In this document: piece after piece, positions 7,868-17,135 of the stretch
How positions within the stretch are numbered: position 1 is the first letter of the stretch
Layout of the letters: every line of letters begins with the position of its first letter
DNA from: JBGTGG01 sp964398945
Lineage (GTDB): Bacteria; Bacteroidota; Bacteroidia; Cytophagales; Cyclobacteriaceae
Direction: 5' to 3'
DNA: 64,000 nucleotides
Assembly: GCA_964398945.1 (NCBI GenBank)
Contig: CAYNOT010000006.1
Span: forward strand, 1-64,000
The notes under the pieces: generated by a model
Databases searched by the model: none
What the model was told of the DNA's origin: nothing
What the model saw: only the letters and a program-made list of their open reading frames with translations
Program-made: the position numbers and the translations under genes

Positions 7868-7985
7868 ATGCCGGAACAGGTCCGGCATGGATCCTACTTC
7901 GACAAATAATCAAGTGATGTTTCGAAAAACAATAGATTGAATTTACTGACCACACACTCCACCCGGATTTTATTCCGGAGGTCTT
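7868..7985 (+). repeat. Dispersed two-hairpin (REP-like) element, copy 1
   Basis: It begins with the perfect palindrome ATGCCGGA-5 nt-TCCGGCAT (7868-7888) and ends with CACACTCC, then a CCGGA/TCCGG hairpin and GGTCTT (to 7985). Both ends recur in inverted orientation at 50582-50731, while the middle differs. The first hairpin resembles widely found REP palindromes of the GCCGGA...TCCGGC type. No coding potential is seen. Confidence 0.6.
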
Positions 7986-8064
7986 AAACCAAAAAAAAAT
8001 ATGTTTTCTAAACAAGTACTTTAAAGCAGAACCTTTTTAATGTAGTGTTCATCTAAAAGCAATC

Positions 8065-8781
8065 GTGACCAAAACTAAACCACTTTTCATTCTTGTTGCT
8101 TTCTTGCTGGTTAGCATTGCTGGCTATGGCCAAAAAGTTATGAAAGGAATTGTGGTGGATTCAGCTACTTTTATTTCCCTGCCCGATGTGCACGTTTCCA
8201 TTAAAAACTCACAACGGGGCACCTTTACGGATGCAAAAGGAAATTTCATGTTGGTAGTTGAGCCAACAGATACATTGCAATTTACATTGGTCGGGTTTAA
8301 AGCTGTAGAATACTCCATTGCTGAATTGCGATATGAATCCATTGTGCGGCTTGCGGAAGAATCCATTCTCCTCAACCAGGTGATGGTGCATGGCACTATT
8401 GAGATACCGGTTCCGGAAATAGAGAAAAAAAGAATCTGGCAAAACAATACCTATAACCCAGAAAACACTGCCCCCGGAATGGTCCCTACCTTTGGTCCCG
8501 GGATAGGCATACCGCTTTCTATTTTCTCAAAAGGTGAAAGCGAAAAAAGAAAAGCAGTGAAGTTGCGTGAAGAGAATGAACAAGCATCAACATACACGCG
8601 TGTGGTGAGCGATCCTGATGTGATACAATCCTTGATGAAAAAATACAACCTTTCTGAAAAGGGCTATTATGATATCCTGACCAAATTCAATGAGCGGAAT
8701 AGTGGGTTTATGTATACGCTTACTGCTGAAGAGTTGGTGAATACGCTGGACAACTTCTTCCTCAATAATGCCCCGAAGTAA
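8065..8781 (+). CDS. Exported CarboxypepD_reg-like domain protein
   Basis: The 238-residue protein starts at GTG and has a signal peptide (residues 1-22, ending GYGQ). The segment KGIVVDSATFISLPDVHVSI ... GTFTDAKGNFMLVVEPTDTLQFTLVGFK (residues about 27-80) is the carboxypeptidase-regulatory-like beta-sandwich found at the N-terminus of Bacteroidota outer membrane receptors. No receptor barrel follows. The rest is charged and alpha-helical, with conserved-looking tail SGFMYTLTAEELVNTLDNFF. Proteins of this shape are common, periplasmic and uncharacterised. It is a single gene between repeat-rich gaps. The 266 bases after it (8782-9047) hold only low-complexity AT-rich sequence and no feature I can support. 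Confidence 0.75.
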   Translation: MTKTKPLFILVAFLLVSIAGYGQKVMKGIVVDSATFISLPDVHVSIKNSQRGTFTDAKGNFMLVVEPTDTLQFTLVGFKAVEYSIAELRYESIVRLAEESILLNQVMVHGTIEIPVPEIEKKRIWQNNTYNPENTAPGMVPTFGPGIGIPLSIFSKGESEKRKAVKLREENEQASTYTRVVSDPDVIQSLMKKYNLSEKGYYDILTKFNERNSGFMYTLTAEELVNTLDNFFLNNAPK

Positions 8782-9047
8782 TTTGAGGATTGAAGATTTA
8801 TTGATTGATGGTTGGAAAATTCCATCAAACAAAATTTATTTCAACAGTGCAGTATATGCCGCGTTCAAAAAAAGCAACAAATAGGTAAATCAATCAATAG
8901 AACACAGATAATCACGGATACAAAACCCGTAAAAATCAGCGATACGAAGTATCCGTTTTATCAGCGTTCAAAGAAACCAATTGAAAATCCGCATCATCAG
9001 TGTTCAAATTGACTAATCAGCAAATTAGCACATCAGCTAATCATCAA

Positions 9048-9950
9048 TCACTTCTTGCTTGCATTGAAAAGCTTTTCCTTCTCGGCTTTAGAAAGGCTAT
9101 CGTACCCATGATCCGAGATTTTATCAAGTATCGCATCGATTTCTTCCTGGCTTGCTTTTGCCTTGCCCGATGAAGTTGCTTTCGCTTGCGGCTCATCGGC
9201 TTTGCGGTAACTGACTTTTACTTTCGGTTTATTTTCAAAAAGGCTTTTAATCCAATCCAATGTAGCAGTAACCCAGGCTCCCCAATTTACCCCGGCTTGT
9301 AATTGCTTGATGTAAATAAATCCGATAAGTGCGCCCCCGAGGTGTGCGAAATTTCCACCGGGATTCGAACCTATCGTTCCCAGATAAGAAAGAAAAACTG
9401 TCACGATCGCAATATATTTGATCCGTACTGGTCCCAACAACAAAAGATGGAAGGTAAAGTTGGGTAACAGAGTAGCCGCGGCAACAACAATCGCGTCTAC
9501 TGCAGCAGAAGCACCTACCATTCCACCAATGCTACCAAGCGCCACCTGATTAGTAAAAACCGGAATCGTGTTGTAGGCAAGTAAAAAAGCAATGGCCCCG
9601 CTAATCGCCCCCAGCACGTAAACGGCTATTAATTTGTCGCTCCCTAAATACTCAACAAACAACCTCCCAAACCAGTAGAGCACTACCATATTGAAAACAA
9701 TATGCCAAATATCCCGCAGGTTGTGCATGAACGCATAGGTAATGATCGTCCAGGGCCGACTAAGAAACTCAGTAAAGCTTGCCGGGATACTAAACTGATT
9801 GTGAATTATCTGAAAAAAGGTTTCCCCTTCCAAAAATGAAGCTGGAACCATGATAATAGCAAACACCACAAAGACCACCACATTGATGATGATCAGCTGC
9901 ACATGTGCATTCCGGGGTTTATTAAAAGCATTTTTAAATTCGTCCAGCAT
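9048..9950 (-). CDS. Rhomboid-family intramembrane serine protease (downstream copy)
   Basis: The 300-residue protein has six or more hydrophobic segments. Rhomboid landmarks are the oxyanion region HIVFNM, the catalytic serine S148 in VGASA (usual form GASG) and the partner H203 in AHLGG. The last 75 residues form a soluble charged tail (KPKVKVSYRKADEP ...). Rhomboids cleave transmembrane helices within the membrane. It is last of a minus-strand run of mutL and two rhomboids, with only six bases between the two rhomboid genes, so they are certainly co-transcribed. The GASA variant keeps the nucleophile, so activity is plausible. Confidence 0.88.
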   Translation of the reverse strand: MLDEFKNAFNKPRNAHVQLIIINVVVFVVFAIIMVPASFLEGETFFQIIHNQFSIPASFTEFLSRPWTIITYAFMHNLRDIWHIVFNMVVLYWFGRLFVEYLGSDKLIAVYVLGAISGAIAFLLAYNTIPVFTNQVALGSIGGMVGASAAVDAIVVAAATLLPNFTFHLLLLGPVRIKYIAIVTVFLSYLGTIGSNPGGNFAHLGGALIGFIYIKQLQAGVNWGAWVTATLDWIKSLFENKPKVKVSYRKADEPQAKATSSGKAKASQEEIDAILDKISDHGYDSLSKAEKEKLFNASKK

Positions 9951-9956
9951 AAATTC

Positions 9957-10544
9957 CTAGTTTCCTCTTCCGCGCCAAAACTGCAACAAAATGAAGGCCA
10001 CAACAATTCCACCCAAGTGGGCAAAGTGGGCTGTGTTATCCCCGGGACTGGCCGCAAACCCTGAGTAGATGGCAATTCCTCCCAAAATCATTACCAAATA
10101 TTTTGCTTTAATCGGAATGGGGGGGAACAACAACATCAACTCAAGGTTTGGAAACAAAACACCAAATGCTGTTAACACTCCATAAACAGCACCGGAAGCC
10201 CCTACCATACTGCTAAAGCTTCCTACTCCGAAAAATAAATCAATCAAAATATTGAAAGCCCCTGCCCCAATGCCTGTGATTAAATAAAACAATAAAAACC
10301 TTTTAGGCCCCCAAAAAGATTCCAGCATAGGCCCCAAAAAACTTAATGCCAACATGTTGAAGAAAATATGGAAAAGTCCCCCATGCGCGAACATATACGT
10401 AAACAACTGGTATGGTTTGAAAAAGGGAGTGGAAACATTTGAAAGTGCCAACCAACTTTCCAACGATGGAAATACCATTTGCATGATATACACCATTACA
10501 TTGATCATGACAATATTTTTTACTACCGGGGTAAGTCTCAGCAT
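9957..10544 (-). CDS. Rhomboid-family intramembrane serine protease (upstream copy)
   Basis: The 195-residue protein is a compact six-helix rhomboid core: HIFFNMLAL, nucleophile S117 in VGASG, and H176 in AHLGG near the end. It shares only the family fold and motifs with the downstream copy and lacks its cytoplasmic tail, so the pair looks like an old tandem duplication that has specialised. It starts 42 bases after the mutL stop on the same strand. Substrates are unknown. Confidence 0.9.
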   Translation of the reverse strand: MLRLTPVVKNIVMINVMVYIMQMVFPSLESWLALSNVSTPFFKPYQLFTYMFAHGGLFHIFFNMLALSFLGPMLESFWGPKRFLLFYLITGIGAGAFNILIDLFFGVGSFSSMVGASGAVYGVLTAFGVLFPNLELMLLFPPIPIKAKYLVMILGGIAIYSGFAASPGDNTAHFAHLGGIVVAFILLQFWRGRGN

Positions 10545-10586
10545 GGGGAACTATTTAAACATTCAAAGGGTGTAAACGTCTTTTTG

Positions 10587-12377
10587 TTACAGACGGTTAA
10601 AATAACTTTCAATTTTACCAAGCTCAAAAATAAAGAAAGTTGGTTTACCATCGGGGGAATAATTTGGGCTTTTACACGAAAAAAGTGAACCCAACAAAGC
10701 AGACATTTCTTCTATAGCCAATCGCTTCCCAGCCTTATTAGCGCTTCGCTTGGCCAATGCACGCGCCAGGTTTTCTTGTATCGGAACAGACAATTCTTTC
10801 TGATTGCTCTTAAATTGTTCTATCAACCCTTCCACTAACTCCTTTTCATTGCCGCCCGGTAAGTTTGCCGGAATGCCATTCACCACCAGCGTATTCTTAC
10901 CAAACACATCGAGCCGGAAACCCAATGCATGGATTTCCTGCTCCATCTCCATCACCATCGCAAAGTCGGACGCTGAAAAAGAAATGGTTTGTGGAAACAA
11001 GCATTGCTGGCTTTCCCCATGTTTGCTTCGTAATTGTGCAAGGTAGCGTTCAAATAAAATACGTTCGTGTGCCAATTGTTGATCAACGATCATCATTCCC
11101 GAACGAACTTGTTTAAGGATATACCGATCAAACAATTGTGACAATACTTTTTCTACAGGTTGAATTGCTTCCTCCTCTTCCGACTGGTTCACCCGGCTAT
11201 CAAAACGTATCGCATGCACGGGGCTTGAAACATCGCGTAAGCGTGTCTCCGAATTTCCTTCCATCAGCTTTTCCCAATTTTGAAGATTGGAACGCTGAAA
11301 ACGTTCATCAAAATAATCATCACCGGATGATTGCTTGAGTTTGGAAACAATATTTACATCCGCCTGAAAATCCAACACAGGCATTAAACTATGCGCGCCC
11401 AATGCCTGCCGTACTGCTGCAAGCACAATTCCATAAATGGAACGTTCATCATCAAATTTGATTTCCGTTTTGGTGGGATGCACATTTACATCAATATGTT
11501 TCGGGTCGATTTCTATATAAAGTACATAGAACGGAAAACTACCTTCCGGCAATAGCCCGGCATACGCACTCGCGATTGCGTGGTTGAGATAATTGTTTTT
11601 GATAAACCTGTTGTTCACAAAAATAAACTGTTCGCCACGGGTACGTTTGGCTGATTCCGGCTTTCCAATATATCCGGTAATGCGAATGCGTTCTGTTTCT
11701 TCCGAACAGGGTGCCAACTGTTGCTGGTAATTTTTTCCGAAAATCGAAACAATCCGTTGGCTCAGCTTGGAGGCCGGCAATTCAAGCTCGAGTTCATCAC
11801 CATTCATAAAGGTGAACGCTATTTGAGGGCACGCCAACGCAACACGATGAAACTCATCCATAATATGGCGGAACTCCACAGAGTTGGATTTCAAAAAATT
11901 TCTCCGTGCCGGGATATTAAAAAATAAATTTTTGACACAAATACTAGTGCCCACTTCACACGCAATTGGCTCTTGCTTCTTAACTTCAGATCCTTCCACC
12001 ACCAATATGGTTCCCAACTCCTGGTTTTCTTGTCGCGTTTTCATTTCCACCTGCGCAATGGCCGCGATGGAAGCAAGCGCTTCACCACGAAACCCCATCG
12101 TCTGAAGGGTGAATAAATCTTCTGCCTTTCTTATTTTGGAAGTTGCATGCCGCTCAATGCTTAGGCGTGTGTCCGTTTCCGACATCCCATTGCCATTGTC
12201 TATTACTTGTAGCAAGGATTTTCCAGCGTCTTTAATAATGAGGGTGATGTGCGTGGCATGAGCATCAATTGCATTTTCCAATAATTCCTTCACCGCGGAA
12301 GCGGGGCGTTGTACTACTTCACCCGCAGCAATCTGGTTGGCAATGGAATCGGGCAATAGCTGAATGATGTCGGACAT
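10587..12377 (-). CDS. mutL: MutL, DNA mismatch repair protein
   Basis: I choose the ATG at 12377 (MSDIIQLLPDSIANQIAAGEV), giving 596 residues; a TTG six codons upstream is less likely. The N-terminal GHKL ATPase motifs are intact: ELLENAIDAHAT (motif I), DNGNGM (II) and the GFRGEALASI lid region. The C-terminal dimerisation domain starts after about residue 400. Its metal-binding motif reads VDQQLAHERILFE where endonuclease-proficient MutLs have DQHAxxER, and the last motif reads SPDGKPT rather than CPHGRP. Nicking activity is therefore uncertain. MutL couples MutS recognition to downstream repair. Two rhomboid genes follow in the same orientation. Confidence 0.96.
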   Translation of the reverse strand: MSDIIQLLPDSIANQIAAGEVVQRPASAVKELLENAIDAHATHITLIIKDAGKSLLQVIDNGNGMSETDTRLSIERHATSKIRKAEDLFTLQTMGFRGEALASIAAIAQVEMKTRQENQELGTILVVEGSEVKKQEPIACEVGTSICVKNLFFNIPARRNFLKSNSVEFRHIMDEFHRVALACPQIAFTFMNGDELELELPASKLSQRIVSIFGKNYQQQLAPCSEETERIRITGYIGKPESAKRTRGEQFIFVNNRFIKNNYLNHAIASAYAGLLPEGSFPFYVLYIEIDPKHIDVNVHPTKTEIKFDDERSIYGIVLAAVRQALGAHSLMPVLDFQADVNIVSKLKQSSGDDYFDERFQRSNLQNWEKLMEGNSETRLRDVSSPVHAIRFDSRVNQSEEEEAIQPVEKVLSQLFDRYILKQVRSGMMIVDQQLAHERILFERYLAQLRSKHGESQQCLFPQTISFSASDFAMVMEMEQEIHALGFRLDVFGKNTLVVNGIPANLPGGNEKELVEGLIEQFKSNQKELSVPIQENLARALAKRSANKAGKRLAIEEMSALLGSLFSCKSPNYSPDGKPTFFIFELGKIESYFNRL

Positions 12378-12401
12378 TTTGGAAGGTGTGTTCAAATTCG
12401 A

Positions 12402-12779
12402 TTAGCTGCGTTTCGCGTTCCTTAACCTTACGTAAAGATAAAGCGGAACGATTACAACTAAACCATACACCACGTTATTTCCAAATTGTAAATACGCAAT
12501 GATAAATGTTACCAACACCAACAAAATTATCAGCCGCAAGATATTTACAGAAGGATCGACACGGGGTGTGATTGCTTTTTTTTTGGTCCGAAATGAACCC
12601 ACAATCCGTGTTCGATAACCGGGATCAATTTTAACTTCCTTCCCTTCCTCCTTCTCAAGTTCCCTCCTGATCCTTTCCTCACGTTCTTTTCTTTCCTCCT
12701 CCTGATCGTCAAAATACCGGGGGGTAAAACTGAACTTTTTGTTCGAAGGTGCTTTTGTAAAAACAGATAAGAATTTCAT
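12402..12779 (-). CDS. Small protein with charged N-terminus and C-terminal membrane hairpin, unknown
   Basis: The start at 12779 (MKFLSVFTKAPSNKKFSFTP) gives 125 residues; an upstream TTG/GTG-type extension has no supporting features. Residues 25-55 are a run of Arg, Glu and Lys (EEERKEREERIRRELEKEE) likely to form a charged helix. Two hydrophobic segments follow, at about 80-97 and 100-115, with a short basic tail. It ends just upstream of mutL on the same strand and could be the first gene of that operon. I recognise it only as a Bacteroidota conserved hypothetical type. Confidence 0.6.
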   Translation of the reverse strand: MKFLSVFTKAPSNKKFSFTPRYFDDQEEERKEREERIRRELEKEEGKEVKIDPGYRTRIVGSFRTKKKAITPRVDPSVNILRLIILLVLVTFIIAYLQFGNNVVYGLVVIVPLYLYVRLRNAKRS

Positions 12780-12867
12780 TGCAAGTACTAAACTGAATTG
12801 AATTTTATAACTTGAGGCACACAAAAATGCCCTTATATAATGTTAATTACAAAAACATAACAACCCG

Positions 12868-15789
12868 ATGTTGAAAAAAGTTGTTTTCTGTATTTTCTTT
12901 CAAATCTGCCTTTATTCGTTGTCATTTGGACAACTCAGTAAAAGCCAATGGGTTGATAGCGTTTTTCAAACCTTAAAAACCGAAGGGAAAATTGGACAAC
13001 TGATAATGGTGCCTGTTTCCGCTACTGATAATGAGGCTATCGATAAAATCAAGGGATTGGTAAAAAGTCACGATATCGGGGGCATAATTTTAACCGGGGG
13101 CGGGCCGGTAACAACCGCTGCATTGATCAATCAATTGCAGGACCGCTCCAAGGTGCCTTTGTTGACAGGCATTGATGCCGAGTGGGGCGTTGGAAAAACA
13201 TTGGATAGCACCATGCTATTTCCAAAAGCATTGACCCTCGGATCAATCACCAATGATGGGTTGATTTATGAAATGGGGGGCGAAATCGGAAGGCAAATGA
13301 AAGTACTCGGGTTGAACCTCAACTTTGCCCCACTTCCTGTTTTATCAAAATCAATAAATGCCGATACCCTTTATCGTTCTTTTGGAAGTGACAAAATCAA
13401 TGTCGCCAATAAATCAATTGCTTACATGCGTGGATTGCAAAGTGCCAATATCCTTTCGTGTGCTAAAAATTTCCCTGTGAAAGGAATTACCGTCCAGGCC
13501 CTTGAAAAAGATTTCCCGGTTTTAAAACACCAAATTGATTCTACGGAAGTTTATCCCTATTTGCAACTCATCTCAAACAATATCACCGGAATAATTCCAG
13601 CCACAATTGACTTTCCCTTGTTCTATGAGGACATAAAAGTTGCAAAGCAAAACCCTTACTCAACTTCCACCCTCACTTCACTTTTTACTGGCGACTGGAT
13701 AAAAAAACAATTAAAGTATCAAGGATTGATTTTCGCCAATGTGCCGGACATGCGGAAAACAACCCAAAAATACCGTGAAGGGGAAGCAGAATTATTCGCC
13801 TTCCAGGCAGGAAATGATGTGTTGATGTTTCCCCTGGATGTTGGCCCGGCCATAAAAAAAATCAAAAGGGAAGTAAATCGAAACAAGGACCTAAAGGATC
13901 AACTGGAGATAAGTGTCAAAAAAATACTGGCCGCCAAGTATGATGCAGGCCTCGCCACGCGCGAAGTGATTGAAACCGATAACCTGGTACAGCGGTTGAC
14001 CCCACCAGAAGCGTTTGTGCTTCGTCAACGGTTGATGGCAAACGCTATCATCCTTTTAAAAAATGACCATCGGGCAATTCCTATAAAGTCGTTGGAAGGC
14101 AAAACATTTGCTACTTTATCTATTGGAAAAGAAAGCGCGAATGAGTTTAGCCGGTATGTGTCACGCTACGTTGGGGCTGCTTCTTTGGAAATTCGCCTTC
14201 CCGGTGATACCCTCCTTGTGAAAAAAGACCTTCAACAAAAAGATGTTGTGTTGGTGGGGGTATTCCCGTTTGCACAGCAATGGCAACATCAACTCATTCC
14301 GTTTTTAAAGGAACTGCAAAAAAAATCAGAAGTGATCATTTGTTCATTTGGTGCTGTGGAATCGGTGGCTATGTTTGCTGAATTCCCGACAGTATTATTG
14401 GGCCATTCCATTGATTTCTCAACACCAAAAACAGTTCCTCAAATTTTATTCGGAGCGGTTGAAGTTTCCGGGAAATTGCCCATTTCCATTTCCAAATCAT
14501 TGACAATGGGAACGGGGGTTAGCACCGCAAAATTAGACCGCCTGGCATATTCCGTTCCCGAAGACGTAGGTGTTGACAGCCGGGTGCTTTCTAAAATCAA
14601 AGACATTGCGTATGAAGGGATCCATACACGGGCAACGCCAGGATGCTATGTGTTGGTGGCAAAAAACGGAAAAGTAATTTATGAAAAAGCTTTCGGCTGG
14701 CAGACTTTTGAAAACAAGATTGCAGTAAACGATGAAACCATTTATGACCTGGCTTCGGTAACAAAAACCCTGGCAACCCTGCAATCAATTATGTTTTTGG
14801 CCGACCGCGACCAGATCGATATCAATAAAAAAGCATCTTATTATTTACCAGAACTAAAGAATTCCAATAAAAAAGATATCACGTTAAAAGATATCCTTAC
14901 CCATCAGGCGGGACTTTGGCCTTTCCTCCCCTTCTGGGCGCAAACACTCAAAAATACTGTATATATGCCCGAGTATTACAGTAACTTAAAAAATGAAATG
15001 TATCCGTGGGAAGTCTCAGAGAACCTATATGCATCCAAAGCAATGAAAGACAGCCTATGGCAATGGATCATTAAAGCGAAGATCAGGGAGAAACCCAAAC
15101 GCACACCGTATGATTACCGGTATAGTGATATGGGGTTTTACATCCTGCACCATTTAGCAGAAAAAAAGTTAAACCAGCCAATGGAGGATTTTTTGGAACA
15201 GAATTTATATGAGCCACTGGGCGCTAACCGCATGGGATTTCTGCCGCTCAACAAATTTCCTAAAGATCAAATCGCACCTACCGAGTTTGATATCTTATTT
15301 CGAAGAAGCTTATTGACCGGGTATGTGCACGATCAGGGAGCAGCCATGCACGGTGGCGTGGCGGGGCATGCCGGGTTGTTTGGGACCGCTAATGATCTGG
15401 CAAAAATTGGCCAGATGTTATTACAAAAAGGTGAATATGGAGGATATCGGTATTATAAAGCCGAAACAGTAGACATGTTTACCCAAAAGCAATATGAAAC
15501 CAGCAGAAGAGGATTGGGCTGGGACAAGCCTTTGCAGAGTTCCTGGGCAAGTCCTACTTCCACGTTTGCTTCACCCAAAACCTTTGGGCACACCGGTTTT
15601 ACCGGAACGTGTATTTGGGTTGATCCGGAATTTGATTTGGTCTATATTTTCTTGTCCAACCGGGTATACCCGGACATGAACAATAATAAACTTATTAATC
15701 AAAATATCCGTTCACGGATTCAGAGTACGATTTATCAGGCCATATTTAGTTATTCACAGTATGGAACGATATCGGACGACAGTAATTAG
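12868..15789 (+). CDS. Exported GH3-like domain fused to a class C-type serine hydrolase; GH3 active site degenerate
   Basis: The 973-residue protein has a signal peptide (1-21), a GH3 TIM-barrel (about 30-340), a GH3 C-terminal-like domain (about 380-560) and a beta-lactamase/transpeptidase-like domain (about 575-955). In the last, SxxK is S630-K633 (SVTK), YSD fills the YxN position near residue 753 and HTG appears in FGHTGFTGT. The GH3 barrel keeps the frame (DAEWGVG, YRSFG) but the usual KHFPGHGDT reads KNFPVKGIT (200-208). The nucleophile position, Asp in FTDALNM, is N291 in FANVPDM. The NagZ-type His/Asp machinery seems lost, so this half may only bind sugar. It is a single gene, probably periplasmic, in murein turnover. 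Confidence 0.88.
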   Translation: MLKKVVFCIFFQICLYSLSFGQLSKSQWVDSVFQTLKTEGKIGQLIMVPVSATDNEAIDKIKGLVKSHDIGGIILTGGGPVTTAALINQLQDRSKVPLLTGIDAEWGVGKTLDSTMLFPKALTLGSITNDGLIYEMGGEIGRQMKVLGLNLNFAPLPVLSKSINADTLYRSFGSDKINVANKSIAYMRGLQSANILSCAKNFPVKGITVQALEKDFPVLKHQIDSTEVYPYLQLISNNITGIIPATIDFPLFYEDIKVAKQNPYSTSTLTSLFTGDWIKKQLKYQGLIFANVPDMRKTTQKYREGEAELFAFQAGNDVLMFPLDVGPAIKKIKREVNRNKDLKDQLEISVKKILAAKYDAGLATREVIETDNLVQRLTPPEAFVLRQRLMANAIILLKNDHRAIPIKSLEGKTFATLSIGKESANEFSRYVSRYVGAASLEIRLPGDTLLVKKDLQQKDVVLVGVFPFAQQWQHQLIPFLKELQKKSEVIICSFGAVESVAMFAEFPTVLLGHSIDFSTPKTVPQILFGAVEVSGKLPISISKSLTMGTGVSTAKLDRLAYSVPEDVGVDSRVLSKIKDIAYEGIHTRATPGCYVLVAKNGKVIYEKAFGWQTFENKIAVNDETIYDLASVTKTLATLQSIMFLADRDQIDINKKASYYLPELKNSNKKDITLKDILTHQAGLWPFLPFWAQTLKNTVYMPEYYSNLKNEMYPWEVSENLYASKAMKDSLWQWIIKAKIREKPKRTPYDYRYSDMGFYILHHLAEKKLNQPMEDFLEQNLYEPLGANRMGFLPLNKFPKDQIAPTEFDILFRRSLLTGYVHDQGAAMHGGVAGHAGLFGTANDLAKIGQMLLQKGEYGGYRYYKAETVDMFTQKQYETSRRGLGWDKPLQSSWASPTSTFASPKTFGHTGFTGTCIWVDPEFDLVYIFLSNRVYPDMNNNKLINQNIRSRIQSTIYQAIFSYSQYGTISDDSN

Positions 15790-15930
15790 ACCCTAACTTA
15801 AACCAACTGTGGTTATACGACCACTAAACAAAAATATTGGCAGATGAAATCGTCATGCACTAAGTTCACCCAAAGCGATGATAATCAGGCATGCGATTCC
15901 ATGTGTCCACTAAAAAACAATTATTAACAT

Positions 15931-17073
15931 ATGAAAATTGGTATTGTGTGTTACCCGACTTTTGGTGGTAGTGGCGTTGTGGCAACCGAGTTAGGAAAGG
16001 GGCTTGCGAAAAAAGGGCATCAAATCCATTTTATTACCTATTCACAACCCAGCCGGCTTGACTTTCTGAACGAGAATTTATTTTACCACGAGGTGGATTT
16101 CCATACCTATCCATTGTTTGAGTATCCTCCTTACGAAACTGCCCTTGCCAGCAAAATGGTAAGCGTTGTAAAAAATGAAGGACTGGACCTCATGCATGTG
16201 CATTACGCCATACCGCATGCTTCGGCAGCACACATGGCCAAAGAAATCCTTCTACAACAAGGGATCACTATGCCCGTAGTGACTACGCTGCACGGAACCG
16301 ATATAACATTGGTGGGAAAAGACGCTTCATACGAACCAGTAGTAACCTTTAGTATCAATCAATCAGATGGTATTACTGCTGTATCGAATGACCTCCGCAC
16401 AGAAACCTTTAAATATTTCAACATCACAAAAGAGATTGAAGTCATCCCTAACTTCATTGATTTGGAAAAATTCAAAAAACAAAAGAAGGAGCATTTCAAA
16501 AAAGCAATTTGTCCGGGGGGTGAAATGTTGGTGGTGCATATCTCTAATTTCCGCAAAGTAAAACGCGTACAGGATGTTGTAAAAATATTCTCCAATATCC
16601 GTAAGGAAATCCCTGCCAAGCTATTGATGATTGGCGATGGCCCCGAACGAAACAATACCGAAACCCTTTGCCGTGAGTTGAATACATGTGATGATATCCG
16701 CTTCCTCGGAAAGTTGGAAGCTGTGGAAGAGGTTCTTTCCGTTGCCGATTTATTTTTGATGCCTTCTGAAAAAGAAAGCTTCGGGCTTGCCGCGCTGGAA
16801 GCAATGGCGTGTGAAGTCCCTGTTGTATCTTCTAATGTAGGCGGTGTCCCCGAATTGAATTTACAAGGCATAACAGGTTTCCTAAGCGCTGTGGGCGATG
16901 TAGAAGATATGTCGCAAAAAGCGCTTTTTGTATTGGATAAAAATAATTTACCAACCTTTAAAGCGAACGCACTGAAACGGGCACAAGAATTTGATATCAA
17001 AAAAATATTGCCATTGTATGAATCGTACTATAAAAAAGTAATTGATTCTGTTAAAATGAGCGCAGTATTGTAG
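15931..17073 (+). CDS. bshA: BshA, N-acetyl-alpha-D-glucosaminyl L-malate synthase
   Basis: The 380-residue GT4-family, GT-B fold glycosyltransferase joins UDP-GlcNAc to L-malate in the first step of bacillithiol synthesis. Recognition rests on the diagnostic N-terminus MKIGIVCYPTFGGSGVVATE, the HVHYAIPHASAA block, TTLHGTDITLVG, and the GT4 donor-site motif EKESFGLAALEAMA near residue 275. The length is typical. It stands alone on the plus strand. Bacillithiol is the usual low-molecular-weight thiol of many Bacteroidota, which fits the inferred lineage. Confidence 0.95.
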   Translation: MKIGIVCYPTFGGSGVVATELGKGLAKKGHQIHFITYSQPSRLDFLNENLFYHEVDFHTYPLFEYPPYETALASKMVSVVKNEGLDLMHVHYAIPHASAAHMAKEILLQQGITMPVVTTLHGTDITLVGKDASYEPVVTFSINQSDGITAVSNDLRTETFKYFNITKEIEVIPNFIDLEKFKKQKKEHFKKAICPGGEMLVVHISNFRKVKRVQDVVKIFSNIRKEIPAKLLMIGDGPERNNTETLCRELNTCDDIRFLGKLEAVEEVLSVADLFLMPSEKESFGLAALEAMACEVPVVSSNVGGVPELNLQGITGFLSAVGDVEDMSQKALFVLDKNNLPTFKANALKRAQEFDIKKILPLYESYYKKVIDSVKMSAVL

Positions 17074-17135
17074 TGGTTGGCCGGTTTTGCCTTCAATTTT
17101 ATTTTTTAAGAAATTTGCATCATTGATTTTTTGAA

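Noticed and set aside
8812..9012. 66-codon plus-strand frame after the CarboxypepD_reg-like gene
   Set aside because: Low-complexity, Lys/Asn/Gln-rich translation of AT-rich spacer with no signal or domain.
9361..9380. tRNA T-loop-like string (GGATTCGAACC)
   Set aside because: It is inside the rhomboid coding sequence and no cloverleaf can be folded around it.
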